Assembly (NCBI GenBank): GCA_009691105.1
Contig: SHVU01000016.1
Location: 1-41,746, forward strand
Source: Rhodospirillales bacterium
GTDB taxonomy: Bacteria; Pseudomonadota; Alphaproteobacteria; Rhodospirillales; SHVU01
Length of the DNA stretch: 41,746 nt
Direction: 5' to 3'
The position numbers were made by a program, and so were the translations under genes. Below are positions 19,069 through 26,870 of the stretch, piece after piece. The notes beneath the pieces are model-generated. The model did not search any database, was not told the origin of the DNA, and was given only the letters and a program-made list of their open reading frames with translations. Numbering within the stretch: position 1 is the stretch's first letter; every line of letters begins with the position of its first letter.

Positions 19069-20721
19069 TTATTGCTCGGCGCTGGCGGCGTAACCCGAGC
19101 CGCGCGGATCGGAGCGCACGGCGCAGGATTGAAAATTCGGCGGCAGGCCTTCGGGACAGGCAATCGCGTTGATGAGACCGATCATCGGCGTCGTCGCGAC
19201 GCGATACTGGCGGTCGGACAATGATTTGAGCGTCGCCGCATCGACGTTGGGCTCGTGGTACACGACGTCCGGCGCGCCGGCGTGATGCAGGCGCGGCGCG
19301 GCCATCGCGTCCTCGAGCGGCTGTTCATCGACAAGGGCCCGCAGCGCGACCTCGATCATCACGGTCGGCGCGGCGCTGCCGCCCGCGGCCGCGGCACCGA
19401 AATAGAACGACTTCACGCGCGGATTGACGATCATCATCGGTGCCAGCGAGATCGGCCGGCGTCCCGCGGATTGCGGCGATGCCGCAAGAAGCATGCCCGA
19501 GCCCGGAGCGACCCGTCCCGTGCCGAACAGATTGTTCATGGTCAGCGCGCAGACCACCGCTTGGCCGTCCTTGTCGACGACGACGAAGGTGGTGGCCGAG
19601 GGAGTCTCCGGCTGTTCGACCGGCGCGGACGGAAGCTCCGTCGGCATCGTCCGACGATCGGCACGATAGCCCTTCATCAGCGCGACAGCACGGCTCTCGG
19701 CCCCCAGCTCGTCCGCCGACAGGCGCGTCGTTCCGTCCGGCGCCAGCCATTGGGCGCGATCGGCAAAGACCCGCAACGCGGCCTCGGCGAGCAAGTGAGG
19801 CCGCTCGGCCACGGGCGCATCCTCGTAAGCATCGTTGCTGGTCAGCGCCGTCCAGAGATTGGCCAACACCGCACCGCCGACCGTCGAGGCCGGCGCAAAG
19901 TGTGCAACCCGGTAACTGAAGGGCCGCTGCACGGTCGGCCGCCACTCGGGCGTGTAGGTGCGCAAATCGTCGAGCGACAATGATCCGCCAGCGTCCTGCA
20001 CCGAGGCGACCAGGGCACGGGCTAAGGATCCCGAATAGAAGTCGCCAGGCCCCAAGGTGCGTAGACGCGACAAGACCGTCGACAGGTCCAACTGGATCAG
20101 TGTGTCGCCTTCTTTCACCGCGCCGCCGCTGCCGGACCGCGCGAAAATGCGCCGCGCCGCCGCATCGGCCATCAGCGGCGCTTCGACTTTGGCGAGATCG
20201 GCGGCAAAGGCCCGCGAGACCGGCGCGCCGAACCGGGCGATGCCTTCGGCCGGGGTGACGACTTTAGACCACCGCTGACGACCGTAGCGGCTATGCAGCG
20301 CATAAAGCCCCCGGGGCAACGTCGGCACGGCACTCGGCCGCGTCGCCGATGCCGGGACTTCGCGCGGAGCCACGGGAAGGAAGTCGAGAGCCTCGACCTT
20401 ACCGGCGAAAGGATTATGAACCAGGCACACCCCGCCGCCCGCCAACCCCGCCGATGACGGAAGGGTGACGGTAAGGGTCAATCCGATGGCGGTCGCGGCG
20501 TCGGCGGCGTTGCCGCCGCCCGCCAAAATGCTCCGACCGATCAGAGCGGCGCGGGGCTCGTCGGCGGCCACTCCGCCAAGGAACCCTTCGACGATGGGGA
20601 CTTGGCCGCTGTCGTCGCTCTCGAAGGCCGAACAGGCCGAGAGCGCCAAAAGGACAGAAATCCCAGCGAATTGACGCCACCTGGGTGCAACACTACTTTG
20701 AGGAGAACAGCGGGATTTCAT
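19069..20721 (-). CDS. Gamma-glutamyltransferase-like lipoprotein
   Basis: An N-terminal nucleophile hydrolase of the gamma-glutamyltransferase family, about 550 residues, predicted to be exported as a lipoprotein (hydrophobic stretch ending LLALSAC, Cys about 31). Self-processing should occur before the Thr pair in SATTFVVVDKDG (about residue 377). Conserved glycine-rich blocks GGNAADAATAIGLTLTV and AAGGSAAPTVMIEV are present. Differences from the classical enzyme are visible: TTF instead of TTH, PISLAP instead of PLSSMSP, and no NNEMDDF-like segment after GSGMLL, so residues that bind the glutamyl group in E. coli Ggt are changed. Substrate may therefore differ. Start ATG 20721 overlaps the ATG of the divergent M48 gene within CATG; longer frames run inside that gene. 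Confidence 0.82.
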   Translation of the reverse strand: MKSRCSPQSSVAPRWRQFAGISVLLALSACSAFESDDSGQVPIVEGFLGGVAADEPRAALIGRSILAGGGNAADAATAIGLTLTVTLPSSAGLAGGGVCLVHNPFAGKVEALDFLPVAPREVPASATRPSAVPTLPRGLYALHSRYGRQRWSKVVTPAEGIARFGAPVSRAFAADLAKVEAPLMADAAARRIFARSGSGGAVKEGDTLIQLDLSTVLSRLRTLGPGDFYSGSLARALVASVQDAGGSLSLDDLRTYTPEWRPTVQRPFSYRVAHFAPASTVGGAVLANLWTALTSNDAYEDAPVAERPHLLAEAALRVFADRAQWLAPDGTTRLSADELGAESRAVALMKGYRADRRTMPTELPSAPVEQPETPSATTFVVVDKDGQAVVCALTMNNLFGTGRVAPGSGMLLAASPQSAGRRPISLAPMMIVNPRVKSFYFGAAAAGGSAAPTVMIEVALRALVDEQPLEDAMAAPRLHHAGAPDVVYHEPNVDAATLKSLSDRQYRVATTPMIGLINAIACPEGLPPNFQSCAVRSDPRGSGYAASAEQ

Positions 20722-22078
20722 GATCAGACCAAAACGTATCCTTGCCACGGCCGCCGCAGCCGCGGCCTTGATCGTATCGCTTCTGGGAAATCCGGCCGAA
20801 ACTGCCGCCCAGCAACGGTCGTTCATCTCGGACACGGAAATCGAAAATACCATTCGCGAGATGGCGACGCCACTTTTCGTGGCGGCCGGCCTCGACCCCG
20901 AGGCAATTCGCATCATCCTGCTCCGCGACGATTCCATCAATGCTTTCGTGGCGGCCGGCCAAAATCTCTTCATTCACACCGGGCTCCTGACCAAGGCTCA
21001 GAACCCGGGCCAGCTAATCGGGGTCCTCGCCCACGAAATCGGCCATATCTCCGGCGGGCACATCGCGCGTAGCGCCGATGCCGTTCGCGACGCGACGACC
21101 CAAACCATCATCACGATGGTGCTAGGCGCGGCCGCAGCCGTAGCCTCCGGGCGTGTGGATGTCGGCGCCGCGATCATCTCCGGCGGCCAGCAATTGGGTC
21201 TGCGGGGGCTTCTGCAATACAGCCGCACCCAAGAATCGTCCGCCGACCAGGCCGCTATGAAGTTTCTCGAAGCGACCGGCCAATCGGCCACCGGCTTTCT
21301 CGAGATTCTCGAGACCTTGGGCGATCAGGAGATCCTGAGCCCCAATCGCCAGGCGTCCTATGCCCGAACCCACCCGCTCGCCATCGAACGTATCCGGACG
21401 GTGCGCCTGCACGTTGAAAAGTCCAAATTCGCGAACACCCCGACCCAAACGAACATCGTCGAGCAGTATCTGCGCATGAAGGCCAAGCTCGAAGCCTTCT
21501 TCAATCCACCGACGCGGACCCTCGCCGAGTACAAGGAATCCGACACCAGCATCCCGGCACGTTACGCCCGCGCTATTGCGCTGTTCCGCATTCCGCAGCT
21601 CGACCAAGCTCTGACCATGATCGACAGCCTCATCGCCGATCGACCCCAGGACGCGTATTTCTACGAGCTCAAAGGCCAGATGCTGTTCGAGAACGGACGG
21701 GTCGCCGACGCGATCGCTCCCTACGAAGAGTCCGTCCGCCTGCATCCCGAGGCTTATCTGCTGCGCGTTGGGCTGGCCCGCGCCCAGATCGAATCGCAAG
21801 ATCCGCAGCAACTCGATGCCGCCATCCAGAATTTGCGCGCCGCGGTCGTCGTCAACCGCGAGAGTCCTTTCGTCTGGCGTCAGCTCGCCATCGCCTACGG
21901 ACGGGACGGACAAACCGGACTGAGTTCGCTGGCCATGGCCGAAGAAGCGTTGCTGCGCCGGCAGAAACGCGAGGCTGTCTTCTACGGCGGTCGCGCCGAA
22001 CGCGAGCTGCCGCGCGGTTCGCCGGCCTGGACCCAGGCGCAGGATGTCCTTCGTTCCGCGGAAGAGCTCAAGGATTGA
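20720..22078 (+). CDS. M48-family periplasmic metalloprotease with TPR domain (BepA-like)
   Basis: A 452-residue exported zinc protease. The signal peptide covers about residues 1-31 (IRPKRILATAAAAAALIVSLL, then Ala-rich). The zinc motif HEIGH is at 105-109 (third ligand in QESSADQAA), within a peptidase M48 domain of about 40-235. The C-terminal half (about 285-440) holds TPR-like helices (DQALTMIDSLIADRPQDAYF; FENGRVADAIAPYEESVRLH). This is the architecture of BepA/YfgC, which maintains outer-membrane protein assembly in E. coli. Membrane-like alanine-rich helices after the active site resemble the plug region of that family. The start codon shares bases with the opposite ggt-like start. 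The following lipoprotein gene overlaps its 3' end by 35 bases, suggesting coupling. Confidence 0.9.
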   Translation: MIRPKRILATAAAAAALIVSLLGNPAETAAQQRSFISDTEIENTIREMATPLFVAAGLDPEAIRIILLRDDSINAFVAAGQNLFIHTGLLTKAQNPGQLIGVLAHEIGHISGGHIARSADAVRDATTQTIITMVLGAAAAVASGRVDVGAAIISGGQQLGLRGLLQYSRTQESSADQAAMKFLEATGQSATGFLEILETLGDQEILSPNRQASYARTHPLAIERIRTVRLHVEKSKFANTPTQTNIVEQYLRMKAKLEAFFNPPTRTLAEYKESDTSIPARYARAIALFRIPQLDQALTMIDSLIADRPQDAYFYELKGQMLFENGRVADAIAPYEESVRLHPEAYLLRVGLARAQIESQDPQQLDAAIQNLRAAVVVNRESPFVWRQLAIAYGRDGQTGLSSLAMAEEALLRRQKREAVFYGGRAERELPRGSPAWTQAQDVLRSAEELKD

Positions 22079-22793
22079 CCGTGGCGCACCCCGGCGCGCC
22101 GGGGTGATGGTCTTGGTCCTGCTGGGCGCGGGCTGTGCCCTCGCGCCGCCAACGGCGCCCATCGAACCCGAAGGCCAGATCGAGGTTCTGGGTCACGCCC
22201 TCGATTTCTCGACGCGCGTCTTACCGCGCGACTGGATGATCGAAGGCAGTCATCCCCCCAGCACGCGCCTCAACGTCGCGATCAAGGATGGCGTCCCGGC
22301 CCTGCGCGTCGTCGGAGGCGAGCCGTTCGTTCTGGCGCGCGTCACCAACATTCGGCTTGTGGTCAGTCCCTACTTGAGCTGGTCGCGGCTTCTCGATCCG
22401 CCGCCAGGCCCCCTTCATCCTGTCGGCCTCGTCATCGGATTCAACGGTGGCGATGCGACGGCCGTGAACCGACGACCTCCCAATCGAAATTGGTTTGGGA
22501 CGACTTTGCCGCTTCACGATCGGGAACTTCGCATCGCCTGGGGCGACGAATCCCCGGGACGCAACGCCTTCGATCCCACGGATGCCGGCACCCGGGTACG
22601 CCGCTACGTCCGAGCCTGGGGCCCGGAGCGATTGGAAGCGTGGCGCCACGAAGCGATCGATCTCGCCGCGCTCTATGCCCAGGCTTGGCCCAACGACGAC
22701 GTGGCCTTGGCGCGGATCACCTACATTGGCGTGGCCGCGACCGCGGACCAACCGGCGGCGGCCTATCTCTACGGCATCCGCTTGTCGCGTTAA
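22044..22793 (+). CDS. Predicted lipoprotein of unknown function (DUF3047-like)
   Basis: A 249-residue protein with a lipoprotein signal: basic n-region (RKSSRIDRGAPRRAG), hydrophobic VMVLVLL, and lipobox LLGAGC (Cys about 31). I prefer ATG 22044, which overlaps the M48 gene by 35 bases, because the later ATG 22107 would leave no basic n-region. The mature part begins with DFSTRVLPRDWMIEG, then TRLNVAIKDGVPALRVVGGE and an SPYLSWSRLLD segment. That pattern faintly resembles DUF3047 proteins, which have unknown function and a jelly-roll-like beta fold. The order M48 - lipoprotein - DsbA on one strand with tight spacing suggests an envelope-maintenance operon. No enzyme motif is seen. Confidence 0.75.
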   Translation: MSFVPRKSSRIDRGAPRRAGVMVLVLLGAGCALAPPTAPIEPEGQIEVLGHALDFSTRVLPRDWMIEGSHPPSTRLNVAIKDGVPALRVVGGEPFVLARVTNIRLVVSPYLSWSRLLDPPPGPLHPVGLVIGFNGGDATAVNRRPPNRNWFGTTLPLHDRELRIAWGDESPGRNAFDPTDAGTRVRRYVRAWGPERLEAWRHEAIDLAALYAQAWPNDDVALARITYIGVAATADQPAAAYLYGIRLSR

Positions 22794-22855
22794 AACGCAC
22801 CGGTGCGCCGCCCGGACGGCTTGTGCCGGATCGAGGTCTTCGCCATCATAATCCC

Positions 22856-23641
22856 ATGAAAACATTCATCGGACGGATCGGCCTTTTCGTTTTCGCCGCG
22901 GCTCTGATTGTGTTCGCGCTCCGCGACACAGCGGCAGCCGAGGGCACGGCTCTTACGCCGGCGCAACGGGACGCGGTCGAAGGCGTCATCCGGGATTTCC
23001 TCAAGCGCAACCCCGAAGTCGTCGTCGAGGCCATCCAGGCCGTGCAAGCTCGGGAAGAGCAAGACAAGAAGGCCCGCGTCCAGAGCGCGATCAAATCGAT
23101 CCGCGCCGGCGCCGCCAACGATCCGTGGCTCCCGGTGTCGGGCAACCCGACCGGCGACGTCACCGTCGTCGAATATTTCGATTACGCCTGCACCTACTGC
23201 AAAAAGGTGCTGCCCGAATTGCGCGAGCTTTTGAAAGCCGACAGCGGCGTCCGGCTCGTCCTCAAGGAATATCCGATCCTGGGTCCGGGATCGGCGGTCG
23301 CGGCCCGCGTATCGATCGCGGCGTGGCGGGCCGATCCCAAGAAGCACAACGCCTTTCACTTCACGCTGATGGGCCTTCGTGGCTCCCTGACCGAGGATCG
23401 TATTTTCCAGATCGCCGCCGAAAGCGGCTATGACGCCAAAGCCCTTCGCCAAGCGATGGCCGATCCGCAGATCGAAGCGCAGTTGCGTCGCAACTACGCG
23501 GACGCCGAAGCGCTCCAAGTATCCGGCACCCCGTCGTTCATCATCGGCGAGACCATGTTCGCCGGTGCTGCCGATCTCGCCACGTTCAAGAAGATGGTCG
23601 CCGACGCTCGGGCCGCTTGCCGCGACCGCACCGCCTGCTGA
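22856..23641 (+). CDS. DsbA-family periplasmic thiol-disulfide oxidoreductase (Com1/ScsC-like)
   Basis: A 261-residue exported thioredoxin-fold protein. Signal peptide MKTFIGRIGLFVFAAALIVF is followed by an N-terminal helical segment (about 30-85: AQRDAVEGVIRDFLKRNPEV) typical of the ScsC/Com1 subgroup and possibly used for oligomerisation. The active site is CTYC (C112, C115) in VVEYFDYACTYCKK; the usual DsbA dipeptide is PH and in this subgroup often PY, so Thr is a small deviation that could alter redox potential. The cis-Pro loop is SGTPSFIIG. Two further cysteines near the C-terminus (CRDRTAC) may form a structural disulfide. It likely oxidises or isomerises envelope proteins. It is convergent with the PDZ gene, 15 bases apart. 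Confidence 0.9.
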   Translation: MKTFIGRIGLFVFAAALIVFALRDTAAAEGTALTPAQRDAVEGVIRDFLKRNPEVVVEAIQAVQAREEQDKKARVQSAIKSIRAGAANDPWLPVSGNPTGDVTVVEYFDYACTYCKKVLPELRELLKADSGVRLVLKEYPILGPGSAVAARVSIAAWRADPKKHNAFHFTLMGLRGSLTEDRIFQIAAESGYDAKALRQAMADPQIEAQLRRNYADAEALQVSGTPSFIIGETMFAGAADLATFKKMVADARAACRDRTAC

Positions 23642-23656
23642 ACGTCCGACGCGGCG

Positions 23657-24349
23657 TTATTGAACGGGCAACAGCGATAGGCGAAAGCCGTTCGCGCCTT
23701 CGACGACCAGAAGCAGATCCTTGCGCTTGTTTGCCTTCACCTTGGTGAAGGCGTCGACGATCTGTTCCGGCATCCAGACGTCGTCCTGATTGACCTGGAC
23801 GATGACTTCGCCGCGCTGGAGATCGCGAAACTTCATCTGCGCGACATCGGTAAGCGTGACCACGACTCCGGTCATGCCCCAGCGCAGCGCGAACGCTTCG
23901 CGCACTTTCGGCGTTGCCGCCGCAATGGTGATGCCAAGCCCCGGAATCGGCGCCACCGAGTCGCGAGTCACCCGCCAACCATGCGGCCACGGCTTCGTCT
24001 CCAGAGACAGTGAAACGGTCGCGCCGCGCCGCAAGACGGTGACCGTAACTTTGTCGCCGGCGCTCAGGCCGCCGATGGTCGACAACAACGACTCGAACGA
24101 CGCGACCGGCCTGCCGGCGACCGTCAGCACGACATCGCCGCGCTCGAAGCCCGCAGCGGCGGCAGGACTGCCGACGGCCACATTGAAGACAACGGCGCCG
24201 TCCTTGCGATCGAGACCAAGCGCTTGAGCGGCGCGCTCGTTCAGGCCTTGGACTTGCAGTCCGACAAAGGCCGGTTCCGCTCCCGACGCCACCCCCGCAC
24301 TGATCGCGGTCGCCACGACGACCGCCGCCACAAAAGCCCATCGCATCAC
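23657..24349 (-). CDS. Exported tandem-PDZ protein without protease domain
   Basis: A 230-residue protein with a signal peptide (MMRWAFVAAVVVATAISAGV, cleavage near ASGAEP) and two PDZ domains. PDZ1 (about 28-110) has AFVGLQVQGL, then GAVVFNVAVGSPAAAAGFERGD, the canonical carboxylate loop and GD turn. PDZ2 (about 135-228) is more divergent, with GVVVTLTDVAQMKFRDLQRG. The arrangement matches the C-terminal half of DegP/HtrA proteases, but no chymotrypsin-like domain with GNSGGP exists here or upstream. It may be a periplasmic adaptor or regulator that binds C-termini; function is not known. A second Met directly after the first leaves the start uncertain by one residue. It is divergent from wecB across 141 bases. 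Confidence 0.8.
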   Translation of the reverse strand: MMRWAFVAAVVVATAISAGVASGAEPAFVGLQVQGLNERAAQALGLDRKDGAVVFNVAVGSPAAAAGFERGDVVLTVAGRPVASFESLLSTIGGLSAGDKVTVTVLRRGATVSLSLETKPWPHGWRVTRDSVAPIPGLGITIAAATPKVREAFALRWGMTGVVVTLTDVAQMKFRDLQRGEVIVQVNQDDVWMPEQIVDAFTKVKANKRKDLLLVVEGANGFRLSLLPVQ

Positions 24350-24358
24350 GGCTAAATC

Positions 24359-24430
24359 CCCTGCCCTCGCTGGATCGACACCCTATCAGGAGGCCGCGGC
24401 CCCATTCCAGATGGCCGGCCCTGGGCAGGG
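24359..24430. promoter_or_regulatory. Inverted repeat in the PDZ/wecB divergent region
   Basis: CCCTGCCC (24359-24366) and GGGCAGGG (24423-24430) are perfect 8-base inverted repeats 56 bases apart, in the 141-base divergent gap that must hold promoters for both genes. It could be a paired operator or an RNA stem in either leader. GC content makes chance pairing possible. Confidence 0.3.
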
Positions 24431-24490
24431 ATTCCTTGCGCCGGCCGGATGGGCGCGATATGCACTCGAACCCTCAAGGACCCGACGCTG

Positions 24491-25615
24491 ATGCGCATTC
24501 TGTCGATCTTCGGGACACGCCCGGAGGCCATCAAAATGGCCCCCGTGATCCAAGCGTTGGCCGGCGTCGACGGACTCGAATCGCGCGTCTGCGTCACCGG
24601 TCAGCACCGCGCGATGCTCGATCAGGTCCTGGAGTTCTTTCGGATCGTTCCAGACTACGATCTCGACGTCATGGCCCAGAACCAAGGCCTCGACCATGTC
24701 ACCGCTGCCGTCCTCGCCAAGCTGACGCCGGTGCTGGCGGCGTTTCGCCCTGACCGCGTCCTGGTCCAGGGCGACACGACGACGACGTTGGCCGCGGCCC
24801 TCGCCTGTTTCTACCAAGGCGTTCGCGTTGGCCATGTGGAGGCCGGCTTGCGATCCGGCGACATGCGTGCGCCATGGCCCGAGGAAATGAACCGGACGCT
24901 CACCGATAAGATCGCCGATTTGTATTTCGCGCCGACCGAGCGCGCCAAACGCAACTTGCTCAGCGAAGGCGCACCCGAAGCCGCGGTCTTCGTGACCGGC
25001 AACACCGGGGTCGACGCGCTACTTGCGACCCGCGATGGCCTCGCCCGTGATAGCGCGCTGCGAGACCGTCTCGCCGGACGCTTTCCATTCCTCGATCCAA
25101 CACGGCGCTTGATCCTGGTGACCGGCCACCGGCGCGAAAGCTTCGGTCCGGGGATTGCCGCCATTGCCGAGGCCCTCACGCAGCTTGCGGCCCGCGGCGA
25201 CGTCGATATCGTCTATCCCGTGCATCCCAATCCCAACGTTACCGGTCCGATCGGACGCCTGCTTGGTACTGTCCCGGCGATCCGCTTGATCGAACCCCTG
25301 GACTATCTGGCGACCATCTTTCTCATGACCCAGGCCCACTTCATCGTGACGGACTCGGGCGGCATCCAGGAAGAGGCGCCGTCCCTCGGCAAGCCGGTTC
25401 TGGTGACCCGCGCCGTTACCGAACGCCCCGAAGCGATCGAGGCGGGAACAGCGCAACTCGTCGGTACCGACACCGCGACCATCGTGGACGCGAGCACGCG
25501 CCTTCTCGATGATGCGGCGGCGTACCGGTCCATGGCGCGGGCTCACAATCCGTTCGGCGACGGCCGCGCCAGTCAACGCATCGTCGAGGAGATCCGTCGT
25601 GAAGCCCGACATTAA
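24491..25615 (+). CDS. wecB: UDP-N-acetylglucosamine 2-epimerase (non-hydrolysing)
   Basis: Interconverts UDP-GlcNAc and UDP-ManNAc in the cytoplasm, the first step toward ManNAc-type surface sugars. All family landmarks are visible: FGTRPEAIKMAPV at the N-terminus, HVEAGLRSGDMRAPWPEE, VTGHRRESFG, VHPNPNV, TDSGGIQEEAPSLGKPVLV and TERPEAIEAGT. Length is 374 residues, normal. Start ATG 24491 opens directly into the conserved MRILSIFGTRPEA; AAGGA lies about 10 bases upstream. An in-frame ATG at 24449 would add 14 unrelated residues. The gene overlaps wecC by 17 bases, so they form one operon. It opens the glycan locus. Confidence 0.94.
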   Translation: MRILSIFGTRPEAIKMAPVIQALAGVDGLESRVCVTGQHRAMLDQVLEFFRIVPDYDLDVMAQNQGLDHVTAAVLAKLTPVLAAFRPDRVLVQGDTTTTLAAALACFYQGVRVGHVEAGLRSGDMRAPWPEEMNRTLTDKIADLYFAPTERAKRNLLSEGAPEAAVFVTGNTGVDALLATRDGLARDSALRDRLAGRFPFLDPTRRLILVTGHRRESFGPGIAAIAEALTQLAARGDVDIVYPVHPNPNVTGPIGRLLGTVPAIRLIEPLDYLATIFLMTQAHFIVTDSGGIQEEAPSLGKPVLVTRAVTERPEAIEAGTAQLVGTDTATIVDASTRLLDDAAAYRSMARAHNPFGDGRASQRIVEEIRREARH

Positions 25616-26870
25616 GACGGTCTGTGTTCTCGGCCTTGGGTACGTTGGCCTGCCGATGGCGGCGGTTTTGGCGAGCCGCGGACTGTCGGTTCTCGGCGTC
25701 GATATCAACGAGCAAACCGTAACCCTGATCAATCAGGGCAAAGTTCCCATCGTCGAACCCGACCTCGACATTTTAGTGAACGCCGCCGTTGCAACCGGAC
25801 GCCTCAAGGTGGCGGCGCGGCCGGCACCGGCGGACGCGTTCATCATCGCGGTCCCCACGCCCCTCGACGCCGGCCACAAGCCGGACCTGGCGCATGTCCG
25901 CGCCGCGACCGATTCGATCGCGCCGGTCCTAAAGGCAGGCGATCTCGTCATCATCGAATCGACGTCGCCGGTCGGCACAACCGAAGCCGTGGCCAGCTGG
26001 TTGAAAGCGGCGCGCCCGGAACTCGCCTTTCCGCCGGCCGGGCGCCGAGCCGCCTACATCTACATCGCCTACAGCCCGGAGCGCGTCTTGCCTGGGCGTA
26101 TCCTGCTCGAACTCGTCGAGAACGATCGCGTCATCGGTGGTCTCGACACTGCCAGCGCCGAACGGGCCGCTGGGCTCTACCGCCGCTTCGTCAAGGGCGA
26201 GTGCTACCTGACCGATGCCCGGACCGCAGAACTCGTCAAGCTCGCCGAGAACTCATACCGCGACGTCAACATCGCCTTCGCCAACGAGATGGCGCGGGTC
26301 TGCGACCGCCTCGGCGTCGATGTCTGGCAGCTGCTGTCCCTCGCCAATCGCCATCCGCGGGTCGACATCTTGAAGCCCGGACCAGGCGTCGGCGGACATT
26401 GCATCGCCGTCGATCCATGGTTCATCGTCGATTCCGCACCGGCCGAGACCGCGTTGATTCGCGCCGCCCGCCAAGTGAACGATGCCCGTCCTTTGGACGT
26501 CGTCGCCAAGGTCGCGGCGGCCGCGGCCCGTCTGAGCCGGCCGCGCATCGCCTGCCTGGGACTGGCCTACAAAGCCGACATCGACGACATGCGCGAAAGT
26601 CCGGCGGTCAAGATCGTGCGGCTTCTCGCCGAGAAGGCCGTCGGCGAAATCCTAGTGGTGGAACCGCATACCCAGCGCATGCCGCCCGAACTCGTCGGCG
26701 TGCCGCGCCTCCAACAAGTCGAATTGGACGCCGCTCTGGACCAAGCCGATATCGTCGTCTTGCTGGTCGACCATCTGGCCTTCCGGTCCATCGATCGATC
26801 CCGCTTGGCCGAGAAGGTCGTGATCGACACGCGCGGCACGTGGCGGGATACGCCACCGAAACACGCCTAG
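25599..26870 (+). CDS. wecC: UDP-N-acetyl-D-mannosamine dehydrogenase
   Basis: NAD-dependent four-electron oxidation of UDP-ManNAc to UDP-ManNAcA. The N-terminal Rossmann fold starts VCVLGLGYVGLPMA. The catalytic Cys is C268 in GVGGHCIAVDPWFIV, which is the ManNAc-type rather than the UDP-glucose-type form (the latter has GGxCxPKD). The C-terminal UDP-binding domain includes LGLAYKADIDDMRESPAVK. The protein is 423 residues. I chose GTG 25599, which has a strong GAGGAG (25586-25591) 7 bases upstream; ATG 25509 would extend into wecB without homology. Overlap with wecB implies translational coupling. The TAG stop shares CTAG 26867-26870 with the convergent glycosyltransferase stop. Confidence 0.93.
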   Translation: MKPDIKTVCVLGLGYVGLPMAAVLASRGLSVLGVDINEQTVTLINQGKVPIVEPDLDILVNAAVATGRLKVAARPAPADAFIIAVPTPLDAGHKPDLAHVRAATDSIAPVLKAGDLVIIESTSPVGTTEAVASWLKAARPELAFPPAGRRAAYIYIAYSPERVLPGRILLELVENDRVIGGLDTASAERAAGLYRRFVKGECYLTDARTAELVKLAENSYRDVNIAFANEMARVCDRLGVDVWQLLSLANRHPRVDILKPGPGVGGHCIAVDPWFIVDSAPAETALIRAARQVNDARPLDVVAKVAAAAARLSRPRIACLGLAYKADIDDMRESPAVKIVRLLAEKAVGEILVVEPHTQRMPPELVGVPRLQQVELDAALDQADIVVLLVDHLAFRSIDRSRLAEKVVIDTRGTWRDTPPKHA

